Part shown: piece after piece, positions 21,801 to 31,194 of the stretch
Position numbering within the stretch: the stretch's first letter is position 1
Layout of the letters: each line of letters opens with the position of its first letter
DNA from: Closterium sp. NIES-65
Taxonomy: Eukaryota > Streptophyta > Zygnematophyceae > Desmidiales > Closteriaceae
Length of the DNA stretch: 64,000 nucleotides
Assembly: GCA_948144175.1 (NCBI GenBank)
Contig: CANXME010002094.1
Coordinates: 427,137-491,136 of the forward strand
Reading direction: 5' to 3'
Made by a program: the position numbers and the translations under genes
Notes under the pieces: generated by a model
The model's input: the letters and a program-made list of their open reading frames with translations, nothing else
Told to the model about the DNA's origin: nothing
The model's database searches: none

Positions 21801-24800
21801 CGGAGCGGCCGAGCGATGCCGATACCTTCTCGAGCTCCGTCCTTAGGCCCTGGCGGGAGGGGAGGGGTGGGGTGCGGAGTGCATGGAGGTGGGTGAACTG
21901 ACATACACGCTTGACGCTGCTGCGTAATGTGGCACTTGGGCACAAACACCATCTCTTAAGCACAAACACCATCTCTTGGGCACAAACACCATCTCTTGGG
22001 CACAAACACCATCTCTTGGGCACAAACACCATCTCTTGGGCACAAACACCATCTCTTGGGCACAAACACCATCTCTTGGGCACAAACACCATCTCTTGGG
22101 CATAAACACCATCTCTTGGGCATTAACACCATCTCTTGGGCACAAACACCATCTCTTGGGCACAAACACCATCTCTTGGGCACAAACACCATCTCTTGGG
22201 CACAAACACCATCTCTTGGGCACAAACACCATCTCTTGGGCACAAACACCATCTCTTGGGCACAAACACCATCTCTTGGGCACAAACACCATCTCTTGGG
22301 CACAAACACCATCTCTTGGGCACAAACACCATCTCTTGGGCATAAACACCATCTCTTGGGCACAAACACCATCTCTTGGGCATAAACACCATCTCTTGGG
22401 CACAAACACCATCTCTTGGGCACAAACACCATCTCTTGGGCACAAACACCATCACTTGGGCACAAACACCATCTCTTGGGCACAAACACCATCTCTTGGG
22501 CACAAACACCATCTCTTGGGCACAAACACCATCTCTTGGGCATAAACACCATCTCTTGGGCACAAACACCATCTCTTGGGCACAAACACCATCTCTTGGG
22601 CACAAACACCATCTCTTGGGCACAAACACCATCTCTTGGGCACAAACACCATCTCTTGGGCACAAACACCATCTCTTGGGCACGAACACCATCTCTTGGG
22701 CACAAACACCATCTCTCCGCTCCTTGCTCTTTGTGAGAGAAAGGTGAAGTGAAGGGGAAAGGCACTCACACTCTTGATGCCTTCATTCATGCAGCAAGAT
22801 GAGCGAAGAAGGAGGAATGCGAGGGTGACCCTCCCTCTTTATGCCTTGACTCACGCTCTTGATGCCTTGACTCCCGCTCTTGATGCCTTCATGCAACAAG
22901 CTGACGTCGCAGCTGATATGGTGCAGAGGAGGTGGGGTGAAGAGGGGGAGTGCGAGGGTAACTCACCCTCTTGATGCCTTCATGCAACAGGTTAACGTCG
23001 CTGCTGATGTGGCATTTCAGCATGAACGCTGTCTCCTTCTCCTCGCTCTCCTCCCCGTTGCCCTCCGCGCCCTCCCCTCCCTCCGCACACCGCACCCTGT
23101 GTGCCACACAGGAAGAGGCCGTGAGCAGGGGGAAGCATGGAGCAGAGGAAGTGGGGGTGAGCACGTGGCATGCCATGCAGGGAGTGGTGAAGACGTGGAG
23201 AGGGGGGGACATGGATGAGCACGTGAGAGCATGATGTGACCCTCACCAGCAGCACATGGAGGGGTGAGCACGAGGCAGCACAGGGAGGGGTGAGCACGAG
23301 GCAGCATCCACAGACAGAGACACAAGGACGGTTGCCACATGAGGAGCACGCATGCGTATGCAGTGATCCCTCAGCAACAGCCGAACAGCACTCACCACAG
23401 CTTTGGCAGGAGGTAAGGCATGGGATGATGCATGAGATGGAAGGCATGGGATGATGCATGAGATGGAAGGCATGGGATGATGCATGAGATGGAAGGCATG
23501 GGATGATGCATGAGATGGAAGGCATGGGATGATGCATGAGATGGAAGGCATGGGATGATGCATGAGATGGAAGGTATGGGATGATGCATGAGATGGAAGG
23601 AGGCACGTGAACTCACTTGCTGACTAGTTCAATCCCGAATATGTTGTCCACCTCAGCTTGCGAGCTGACGTGGCAGGGGGATGACAAGGCAGAGACAAAG
23701 CACAGTCAGGCAGGGTCAGTAACGAAAGGAAAAGGAAGGGATATGGCAGCGGGGGCAAGGAGGAAAGGGGTTTCTTCAGGAACAATAAGAATGATAAAAT
23801 AACCGCAGGAGCAGCAAGCAAGCAAACTGCAGAAGAGGTCATCATGAAGAGCTGGGTGGAAAGGGGCAGAGAGCGGTGCAAGGGAGCAGAGGCCAGTGGA
23901 AGGGAGCAGAGTGCGGTCGAAGGGAGCAGAGATCGGTAGAAGGCAGCAGGGGGAGGGGAAGCAAGAAAAGGGAGGCGGAGGACAGAAGAGGGAGGCGGGA
24001 GGGAGGGGCAGCACGCACGGCTGCCTGACGCTGCGGAGGCGTTGGGCGAGCGAGAAGAGCAGCTGCGTCCAACACTCCTCCGCATCCTGTAGGTGATGAG
24101 GAAGGGAAGGGGAGTAACAGAGGAAGAAGGGAAGGGGAGTAACAGAGGAGAAAGGGATACGATTTCTGAGTCGGATCAGAAAGAGGCGCTGAGAGGAGGT
24201 GGGGTGACGCAGAAGAAAGGGTTTTAGGGAGTCACGGAGGCGAAAGGTGGCGCTTAAGTCGACTCAGAAGTCGTGGTGGTGGAAGAGCGAGCAATGCAGA
24301 TGCCTCCTGCATGTGATGAGGAGCAGGAGGTAACGGGGAGTTACGGGGAGTTACGGGGAGTGATGTGTTGGTGACGCAGAGTTACGGGTGTGAGTGATGT
24401 GATGGTGATGGAGGACAAAGGAGATGAAGGTGAACAGCGCACGCATGAGTTGAGTTAAGGTCAAGCCACAAGGAGAAGAGGTGGAGCGGAAAAGGGCAGG
24501 AGGAATGGCATGTGCAATGAAAAGGTGAAGGAAGACGCTGAGGCTTTCAGCCACTGGTTGTGCATATCATGCCGGTACATGAATGTGCCATGCTCTCAAG
24601 TCACCTCATCTGATGCATGTACGCGCCATGCTCCCATGTGACCTCACCTGCTGCATGTATGCACCATGCTCTCCCTGCTGGGCGAACTGCGGGAATCTCT
24701 GCCTTAGCAGCTGCGTGCCACAGGGGGGGGGAGACAGGGTGAGGCGACAAAGGACGGGGATAGGGTGAGCAAAGAGATGGCTCTAGATTATGGGGAAGAA

Positions 24801-27800
24801 GGTGATATAATCATATAAGAAGAGGCGTCTTCTAAGGTAGGGGTGGCACGCGAAGGTTGTATCTACATCACGAACCTGAACATCTTCAAACGCGATTCAA
24901 CTGGCACGCGATTCAACTGGCACGGCTGGCATGAGCAAGTGAGGCCGCGGCGGACGAGGGCACGTGAGGGGGAGGGTGAGGGATGAAAAGGAGGAGGGCG
25001 GAGAGTGGAAGGGAGGGAATGGGGTGATGGAAAGGGATGGGAAGGGGAAGGGAAGAGAAGCATTCACCATTAGGAAGCGCAGGGGAGTGACGGGGCGGCG
25101 GGACTTGTCTAGCTCCCCAAAGAGGTCCCTCGCTGCCAGCGCCAGGCGGTGCGAGCTGTCCGCCTCTATGCCACTCGATGGGGCGTACCTGCGGTGGAGT
25201 GCGGTGGGGTGGGATGGGATGGGATGGGATGGGATGGGATGGGATGGACGCACAGGCGGAATAAGGTGAAGGGCAATCAGTTCGGGGAGAAGCGAGGATG
25301 AGATGAGGGGCGGAGAGGGCAGGGGCACTTACTGGGAGAGGGCGGAGCGCAGGGGCGGCACAGAGTGGAGGCACTGCAGCGTGGCGTTCATGTAGCACGT
25401 GTTGCCCAGATTCTCCAACCCCGCTGACCACTCCTTCTGTTGCGGGAAGAAAGAGAGGGAGGGAGAGAGGGAGGGAGGGAGGGAGGGAGGGAGAGAGGGA
25501 GGGAGGGAGGGAGGGAGGGAGGGAGGGAGGGAGGGAGGGAGGGAGGGAGGGAGGGAGGGAGGGAGGGAGGGAGGGAGGGAGGGAAGGAGGGAGGGACGGA
25601 GGGAGGGAGGGAGGCGCACATGAGGCAGGCAGGGGAGCCGATCAAGCTCATAGCATCCAAGGGCTGCGATCACGTAAGAGGGGAACCCTCTAATCACACA
25701 CGGCATTCAGAGCCGCTGCTATCTCGTAGCAATGCAACAAGGTGCGATGCCTCCCAAGCTCCGCTACTCTCACCAGCCCAGCAGCCTCCTGGTCCTCCTT
25801 TGTAGGTCCTCCTGGAACATCATCGCATGGGTGGGCGCTCCTCATCCCTTCTGCGGCCCCCACACCACACTACCTCCCACCTGCTTGGCATTCTTCCATG
25901 CTCACCTGAGCAGCGGCCTCCTGCTCCTCCTCGGGCAGGTCCTCCACGAACACCACCGCCTGGGCTGCACGTGTGCTCCTTCCGCCACTGCAAATCATCC
26001 AAGCCTTTGTGCGCAGCGCACAACTCCTCCTCCTACAAATCCCCTCTCTACTCTCACCTGTGCAGCGGCCTCCTGCTCCTCCTCGGGCAGGTCCTCCACG
26101 AACACGACTGCCTGGGCGGGCGCCACTGGAGCTGCGTCTGCCGTGCCCATCATCATCAGGCGCTGCCCCTGCATGGTGATACAGGGTGGGGCAGGGTATG
26201 CGGGGCGGGTGGTATGTGGGAACGGGTATGTGGGAAGGGGTATGTGGGTGTGAGGGACATATGGGGCGGGCGCCACTGGAGCTGCGTCCGCTGTGCCCAT
26301 CATCATCAGCCGCTGGCCCTGACGGTGGCACGTGGGGTGTTATGAGTGGGGTAGGTGCGTGTGGGGTAGGTGTGGGGAATAGGTGACGTGCTGGGTGGGC
26401 GCCACTGGAGCTGCGCCTGCCGTGACTTTTGAGTCTACTCAAAAGTCACCTCGTTTTGAGTCGACTCAAAAGTCACCTCGTTTTGAGTCGACTCAAAAGT
26501 CACCTAGTTTTGAGTCGACTCAAAAGTCACCTCGTTTTGAGTCGACTCAAAAGTCACCTCGTTTTGAGTCGACTCAAAAGTCACCTCGTTTTGAGTTGAC
26601 TCAAAAGTCACCTCGTTTTGAGTCGACTCAAAAGTCACCTCGTTTTGAGTCGACTCAAAAGTCACCTCGTTTTGAGTCGACTCAAAAGTCACCTCGTTTT
26701 GAGGCGACTCAAAAGTCACCTCGTTTTGAGTTGACTCAAAAGTCACCTCGTTTTGAGTCGACTCAAAAGTCACCTCGTTTTGAGTCAACTCAAAAGTCAC
26801 CTCGTTTTGAGTCGACTCAAAAGTCACCTCGTTTTGAGGCGACTCAAAAGTCACCTCGTTTTGAGTTGACTCAAAAGTCACCTCGTTTTGAGTCGACTCA
26901 AAAGTCACCTCGTTTTGAGTCGACTCAAAAGTCACCTCGTTTTGAGTCGACTCAAAAGTCACCTCGTTTTGAGTCAACTCAAAAGTCACCTCGTTTTGAG
27001 GCGACTCAAAAGTCACCTCGTTTTGAGTCAACTCAAAAGTCACCTCGTTTTGAGTCGACTCAAAAGTCACCTCGTTTTGAGTCGACTCAAAAGTCACCTC
27101 GTTTTGAGTCGACTCAAAAGTCACCTCGTTTTGAGTCGACTCAAAAGTCACCTCGTTTTGAGTCGACTCAAAAGTCACCTCGTTTTGAGTCAACTCAAAA
27201 GTAGGTGTGGGGAATAGGTGACGTGCTGGGTGGGCGCCACTGGAGCTGCGCCTGCCGTGCCCATCATCATAATCATCAGACGCTGGCCCACCGCATCATT
27301 GCATGTGGGAGAGGAGTAGGTGACATGTGTGGGTGAACAATAAAAAACATGCGGGTGGAACCTGGGACGGACGGGTGACATAAGGATCAAACTGCAAACA
27401 GTGTGGCCAGCTGTGAATCCCAAACCTCCTGATCCACTCTCCCTGTCCACTTTTCCGATGGAATCACAAATTACACTCTCTCTCTCAAATCAGCAGGCTC
27501 ATATCTTAAACCCTCCCTTTCGAGAAAATCACATCTCAGCTCTAGCAGTCCCAAGAGCATGACAGAGACACTCACCTCCTTGATGCCCAGCTTCGACCAA
27601 TCAGCATCGTCCTGCAACGACACGCAGCAGCAGACGCAGAGCCAGCACAGTCCAGACAGCCAGCACAGTCCAGACAGCCAGCACAGTCCAGACAGCCAGC
27701 ACAGTCCAGACAGCCAGCACAGTCCAGACAGCCAGCACAGTCCAGACAGCCAGCACAGTCCAGACAGCCAGCACAGTCCAGACAGCCAGCACAGTCCAGA

Positions 27801-28268
27801 CAGCCAGCACAGTCCAGACAGCCAGCACAGTCCAGACAGCCAACGCAGGGGGGGAAACACAACACAGGGTCAGTCACATTTGAGGATTCTCAAAGGTACC
27901 AAAGAATGAGAAGACGGTGCATCAGGTGAAGGGATTTTCCAGGTCTCAGATGCAAACACCCGCCCATCCGTAGAAAGCACCTACAGCCGCCCGTCTTTAA
28001 CCACCAACTTGTGCTTGTCAGGAGGCACCCCTGAGAGCGCGTTCAGATGCCCCTTGAAGACCAGCATGAGTCGCCTTCACCAGATAACACCTGCACCAGA
28101 TAGTACCTGCACCATATCGCACCTGCAGCAGGCCGCCCTTGACCATGATCTTCTGCCTGTCGGGCGGCACGCCAGTGAGCGCGTAGAGCTGCCCCTTGAA
28201 CACTAGGGGCGGCTGCTGTGTGTCGATCTCCACCCCTGCAAACACCTCCTTCTGCCACTTCACGCTCA
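15826..28268 (-). CDS. UBP6: UBP6/USP14-type ubiquitin C-terminal hydrolase
   Basis: This is a proteasome-associated cysteine deubiquitinase that trims ubiquitin from substrates at the 19S base. Exons (minus strand, all in phase): 28268-28123, 27611-27576, 26168-26058, 25436-25333, 25188-25068, 24710-24648, 24086-24019, 23664-23617, 23096-22967, 21849-21761, 21196-21127, 20659-20579, 18708-18418, 18016-17965, 17079-16993, 16377-16303, 15875-15826. The first holds the ubiquitin-like domain (SVKWQKEVF, TGVPPDRQKIMVKGGLL). NLGNTCYMN carries the catalytic Cys (about residue 112), GHYVAWVKQE the His and WIEFDDEQP the acidic residue. It ends DWHMAYILLYKARLG. The total is about 540 residues against about 480 in Arabidopsis; the excess is an acidic Gly/Ala/Glu insert in exon 13. 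The start exon is not found: the first listed exon opens at an acceptor CAG|TG, one base into a codon. Confidence 0.93.
15952..16062 (-). repeat. 17 bp minisatellite in the last UBP6 intron
   Basis: About 6.5 units of cacatggtgtgtgatgc lie between UBP6 exons 16 and 17. Confidence 0.9.
16180..16240 (-). pseudogene. Donor-side partial copy of UBP6 exon 16
   Basis: On the minus strand it reads SIMCNEEEIVNLAGGG followed by the donor GGAG|GTGAGCAG, nearly identical to the true exon end at 16303. It lies downstream of the intact exon, as a donor-side tandem duplicate should. Confidence 0.82.
16440..16490 (-). pseudogene. Acceptor-side partial copy of UBP6 exon 16
   Basis: It reads GK-stop-IEFDDKQPIM after an acceptor-like TTTCAG. 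The Trp codon is TGA. It lies upstream of the intact exon. Confidence 0.8.
16905..16950 (-). pseudogene. Donor-side copy of UBP6 exon 15 end
   Basis: The minus strand reads KKESG with the donor GAGAGTG|GTATGTGGC and flank catgaacagtgt, a near-perfect repeat of the exon 15 end at 16975-17015. Confidence 0.8.
17165..17370 (-). pseudogene. Two acceptor-side copies of UBP6 exon 15
   Basis: Copy at 17290-17370 reads GLFNLAAVLSHNGRSAALV. The copy at 17165-17230 reads GLFSC and then frame-shifted remnants of the same stretch. Both resemble GLFDLTAVLTHKGRSADSG of the functional exon (16993-17079). Neither extends to the catalytic His. Confidence 0.8.
17404..17519 (+). repeat. (GGA)n microsatellite
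   Basis: An almost pure ggaggagga run. On the UBP6 strand it is a 116-base pyrimidine tract upstream of the first exon 15 copy. Confidence 0.95.
17584..17745 (+). repeat. 19 bp minisatellite
   Basis: About eight to nine units of cacaaacgccttgagatca in a UBP6 intron. Confidence 0.92.
18830..18893 (-). pseudogene. Acceptor-side copy of UBP6 exon 13
   Basis: The minus strand reads RLRLADDIKAGLVEGEALVV after a CCCCAG acceptor, and the first 15 residues match exon 13 (18708) exactly at the protein level. It lies upstream of the intact exon. Confidence 0.85.
19053..19254 (+). repeat. 30 bp minisatellite
   Basis: Seven near-identical units of gagtggatggcccgattcag plus gttttgagtc, in the UBP6 intron between exons 12 and 13. 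Confidence 0.95.
19446..20531 (+). repeat. 33 bp minisatellite, about 33 units
   Basis: The unit cagattcgaagaccgcctca plus acaatgtgacatg repeats with occasional g/a changes and one shortened unit near 19860. Because 33 is a multiple of three and the unit lacks stops in several frames, it produces long spurious ORFs on both strands. It lies in a UBP6 intron. Confidence 0.97.
20715..20870 (+). repeat. 31 bp minisatellite
   Basis: About five units of gggcggaagaggcagggagg plus aggagcagaga. Confidence 0.92.
20880..20935 (-). pseudogene. Decayed upstream copy of UBP6 exon 12
   Basis: On the minus strand gacgtctgtgaatcctgcac, with the following ccgagatcagagccaagctg, matches exon 12 gacgtctatgacttctgcac and its following bases. 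It is too diverged to be coding. Confidence 0.75.
20999..21120 (+). repeat. Short GGTAAGG repeat
   Basis: Imperfect 10-11 bp units of ggtaaggtac and ggtaaggaac. The array lies just downstream of UBP6 exon 11 and in antisense orientation to it. Confidence 0.85.
21255..21325 (-). pseudogene. Decayed upstream copy of UBP6 exon 11
   Basis: It reads YHTVQSVRFSWKRE against YLTVQFVRFFWKRES in exon 11 (21127-21196), preceded by an acceptor-like CACCAG. Confidence 0.85.
21660..21750 (-). pseudogene. Two donor-side copies of UBP6 exon 10 end
   Basis: After the true donor (CCCCA|GTGAGTC at 21761) the block gagtctctcatcgcccgtct recurs once almost unchanged and once more diverged (gagagtcccttggtgcccgc), each followed by a CAGT. 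The spacing is about 30-45 bp. Confidence 0.82.
21934..22712 (+). repeat. 20 bp minisatellite, about 39 units
   Basis: The unit caaacaccatctcttgggca is highly homogeneous, with rare single changes (cataaac, cattaac, atcactt). It lies in the UBP6 intron between exons 9 and 10. Confidence 0.97.
22760..22930 (-). pseudogene. Donor-side copies of UBP6 exon 9 end
   Basis: At least two copies of the exon 9 end (ttgttgcatgaaggcatcaa followed by gag and a GTGAGT-like donor) lie downstream of the true donor at 22967. The longest (about 22862-22930) also matches the SSDVNLLHEGIK part. Confidence 0.8.
23411..23602 (+). repeat. 26 bp minisatellite
   Basis: About seven units of gatggaaggcatgggatgat plus gcatga, between UBP6 exons 8 and 9. 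Confidence 0.92.
24553..24640 (-). pseudogene. Donor-side copies of UBP6 exon 6 end
   Basis: Two further copies of catggtgcatacatgcagca and its following donor flank lie downstream of exon 6 (24648-24710), the nearer reading HGAYMHQMR. Confidence 0.75.
25450..25614 (+). repeat. (GGGA)n microsatellite acting as pyrimidine tract
   Basis: Nearly pure gggagggagg. On the UBP6 strand it is a (TCCC)n run that ends about 15 bases before the acceptor CGCAACAG of exon 4, the exon with the catalytic Cys, so it forms an extended polypyrimidine tract. Confidence 0.93.
25770..25970 (-). pseudogene. Two donor-side copies of UBP6 exon 3 end
   Basis: The copy at about 25908-25965 reads AVVFVEDLPEEEQEAAAQ, identical to the functional exon end (26058), with a GTGAGC donor. 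The copy at about 25770-25825 is decayed, with indels. Confidence 0.85.
26260..27290 (-). pseudogene. Acceptor-side copies of UBP6 exon 3, split by a minisatellite
   Basis: GQRLMMMGTADAAPVAPA recurs at about 26260-26320, as a truncated copy at 26390-26425 and as GQRLMIMMMGTAGAAPVAPT at about 27222-27290. All are upstream of the intact exon (26058-26168). The 27 bp minisatellite 26429-27202 sits between two of these copies, flanked by a duplicated segment. Confidence 0.82.
26429..27202 (+). repeat. 27 bp palindromic minisatellite, about 28 units
   Basis: Each unit ttttgagtcgactcaaaa plus gtcacctcg contains an 18-base perfect inverted repeat. Variants change the centre to gttgac, gtcaac or ggcgac. 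It lies between duplicated copies of UBP6 exon 3 sequence. Confidence 0.97.
27651..27842 (+). repeat. 18 bp minisatellite upstream of UBP6 exon 2
   Basis: About 10.5 identical units of cagcacagtccagacagc, beginning about 40 bases from the exon 2 acceptor. Confidence 0.95.
28000..28066 (-). pseudogene. Decayed donor-side copy of first UBP6 exon
   Basis: The stretch around cttgtcaggaggcacccctg with gagagcgcgttcag and gccccttgaa parallels the exon sequence at 28140-28200. On the minus strand its end reads CTGTAG|GTGC against CTGCAG|GTGC in the true exon. Confidence 0.75.
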
Positions 28269-28271
28269 CTG

Positions 28272-30166
28272 CTAGGGTTTGAGGAGGAGTTGAGAAATGA
28301 GGTTTTTGAGAGGTTCAAACGGGCGCCAGTCAGGACGGGCGGCTCCGGTGAGGGTCTGAGACGGGAAGGGAAGGGCTGACGGCTGAAAAGGCACGTGGGA
28401 GTCAAGAAGGGGAATAATGAACAAGGGGCACACAAGGTTGGGGAGGGGGAGGGAAAGGGGGGGCTGGGGGGGGCGAGGGACGACCAGAGGAGTCCACTGG
28501 CGTCAATCCTGAAAGGCGAAGCGCCCCTTGCGCTATCGCTGAGGGATGTCCGTGTGCGGTGGACGGGGAAGGAAGGGGATGAAGGGGGAGAGGGGGAGGT
28601 GGGGATGGGTGCGCCGGGGGGGGGGAGGGAGGAAGGGGAGAGGGTATGGGGAGAGTTAGAAAGGATCGGGTATCGCGTTGTATCCTCGGCGAACTTTCAC
28701 GAAGGCCACCCAGCGGCTCCGGTTACATCCGTTTCGCGCAGTGGTTCCAGTGTTTCGGGAGAGGATCCTTTTCGCGACGCGCGGACAAGGAGGTGGGGGG
28801 GGAAACGTGGGCGCCGAAAGCATCCTACTTCATTGATCTGCCTCGTTATGCCATTGGAGGGCGTGTACTTCGAGGAGAAGACGCGGAGAGTAAGCAGCGA
28901 GTGAGAAATCGTCTCTTCCGGGAAGAGGAAGGGTGTAGAAGAGGAAGGGTGTGGAAGAGGACAGGCTGACGAAAAGCGACGGATCTGCGACTTTGTGTGC
29001 CACGTGGCGGCCATCAGAGAGGCATCAAAGTTCCGCCTAACAGCTCTCCATGTGATTATAGCGAGTCATTCGCGGGTCTCGACCTGCTCGCAACAACGCG
29101 GGCTGAATGCGATTTTTTCGAATTCGAGCTAATCCAGAACCCGACGGGACTGGAAGCTTGACGATTCTAAATTATTTTGCAGTCTTTTGATGGTATCTTG
29201 CAAAGTCGCTGCAAATCCCATCCAGCGGATCTGATTTGAGCGCGACGGACAGAAGACTGTGGGTGCAAAGAAGACTTTGCCAGCACGGCTGATCGATGCG
29301 GCTCCACCCACCCTTGAGAGTCATGGCTGCTTCCTTCGAACGCCGCAGCGGCACGATGCAGAAATGAGTACTTTGCTCACGCGAGGCCCGATCTAGGCTG
29401 TCGCTTGCAAGATGCGATTGAAAAAGGAAGCGTGGCGCGAAGGGCGGCGGGCGACGCGACAGCGAACCGCCAACGAATTCGGTGGTTATGCGACGGGAAG
29501 CTGACGGGATCTGTAAGTATGGTGGGATTTGGAATTGCACGGCGATCTTGAGAACGCACAAAGTTTGCTCGTAAAGAGTGTCTCGCTTCTCGTGATGTAA
29601 AATGTTATGGGTTTTATCCATGAACTGTTGTATACAGCTTATTCATTTCACAAGAACACTCCCATTTTCGAAGATTGATCGTAGACACTAGAATGATTTG
29701 CCATAATGTATCCAAAACCAGAAACTGGTATTTTCTGAGGACTTTTAAAGAAAAAACTTCAGAGAAACATTATACGACACTCATTCATGGACCTTGTCAC
29801 TTTGACTTACACCATCGACGGGCGGGCAACACTAAATGACAGGTACGGCAATACGGAACACTTACCCATCTTTTCTTTCTATAACCCAAACAGAACCCAC
29901 ACGCCAGAAAAAAAAATTAGCACTTCACCCATACAGTACAATAAGGACCGCCTTGGAAGACAGAAGGTACCGCCCTGTTACCCGGTTCACTCCAGACTAA
30001 ACCATAGTACAGCAGACAACAAAGACTATCCAGCCCTATTCTGCTGCTCTTCATGTGGTATGTATGCCTCCCAGCTTGCCAACAAATCGTTACTGCTGGC
30101 TGACCCGACCTTCTCTTTCTGCTTGCCGGCCTTCCCTATTCATCAAACCTCCGTGCTTACCTTACC
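28272..30166. other. UBP6 upstream region, no identified gene
   Basis: The missing UBP6 start exon and its promoter should lie here, within the first kilobase or so. I could not find an ATG exon that ends in the required phase. Several ORFs of 60-170 codons exist but show no family motif. From about 29640 to 30166 the sequence is AT-richer and unassigned. Confidence 0.4.
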
Positions 30167-30169
30167 TAA

Positions 30170-31155
30170 GGGTGCGTCAGATCCATTGGTCGGAAAAATC
30201 CGGCCGGCCGGATCTAGCGAAGGTTACACATTCACGACATTCGTAAGGTATATCGTTAATTTCGCACAATCCGGCCACTTGCTAAAATTTTGATGGCCGG
30301 TTTAGCATTCGACAACTTTCCGACGTGCAAACGAATCGAGAGTCGACCACTTTGTCAACTCGTCAGCACTACAATACCTATGCGACTTGGCCAATATACC
30401 CAAGCAACTCAACGTGTCACAAGGACGACTCGCACGGCAGCGCCGTTGAACATGACCAGTTTTCGGGGTCACACTTGTGTAGTGCGACACGAGGTGACCG
30501 AATACGTCACGATCAACTCGCAGTGTTTCGTATAGGTGGTCTGGGGACATGTGCAAGAAGCGGTCCATCCAACGCGCTCGTTTCATACTTCGGTCATTTC
30601 GCCAGAACACCTGGTAATCGCTCTCGTCAACAAAGTCAAGGAGCAAGGGCACCATGACACCGACTGCAGCGACCAAGGGGATGAGCACAACGTGCGTGAG
30701 TCCGATTGCTAAACGTCGTGCCCATCTGGGTGTGAAAGGATCCGCCATGTTGGATAATGGCTAGAGTGTAGGGACGTTCCGGTTTTTGTATGCTCTCGTC
30801 ACACTCAGTTCGGGTAGTCGACACGATCTCGCCGAGCCGGGTCGTAAATGGAGCCGCAGCTCACATCTTGACTCCCTGATCGTAGTGTGCACAATAGCGG
30901 TTGTGTCACTTCAGTAACAATACGTGCGACTCCGTCGCACAATCCGGCCAACTGTGCGACCTGCAAATCTGAAACTTTTGCAAACCGGCCTGTAAATCGG
31001 CCACCAAATCTGTCAGATTTCAACACCTTGTAAATGTGGCTGGATGGTGGTCGGTTTAGCATTCGACCATTCGGTCGACTTTGGCGAAAAAAGGAGTCGA
31101 CCAAAAGGGCGACAAATTTACAGCCAAATCACATTGTAGCGGATCTGACGCACCC
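30170..31155 (-). mobile_element. PIF/Harbinger-type element, internally deleted
   Basis: Perfect 15 bp terminal inverted repeats GGGTGCGTCAGATCC (30170-30184) and its complement (31141-31155) are flanked by TAA on both sides (30167-30169, 31156-31158), the 3 bp target duplication typical of PIF/Harbinger. The 986 bp interior holds part of a transposase-like ORF on the minus strand. It ends 39 bp beyond the stop codon of the Root_cap gene. Confidence 0.88.
30302..30748 (-). pseudogene. Harbinger-like transposase N-terminal remnant
   Basis: The 148-residue frame has a pattern seen before the nuclease domain of PIF/Harbinger transposases: FWRNDRSMKRARWMDRFLHM, DHLYETL, then LGILAKSHRYCSADEL. 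The DDE nuclease part is absent. Assignment rests mainly on the element ends and target duplication. Confidence 0.55.
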
Positions 31156-31194
31156 TAACCCCTCTCCTTGCCAAACCTCATTTCTTACCGAGCC

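Noticed and set aside
21843..22790. ORFs of 100-270 codons reading PKRWCLCPRDGVCAQEMVFV or LGHKHHLLGTNTISWAQTPS
   Set aside because: Pure translation of a 20 bp intronic minisatellite; no conserved residues and open in all frames.
15952..27842. Possible CRISPR array, given many direct repeats
   Set aside because: Units are contiguous with no unique spacers, and the setting is a spliced eukaryotic gene; these are minisatellites.
29172..29621. 149-codon minus-strand ORF as a gene
   Set aside because: No recognisable domain, no codon or splice evidence, and no second piece; left unassigned.
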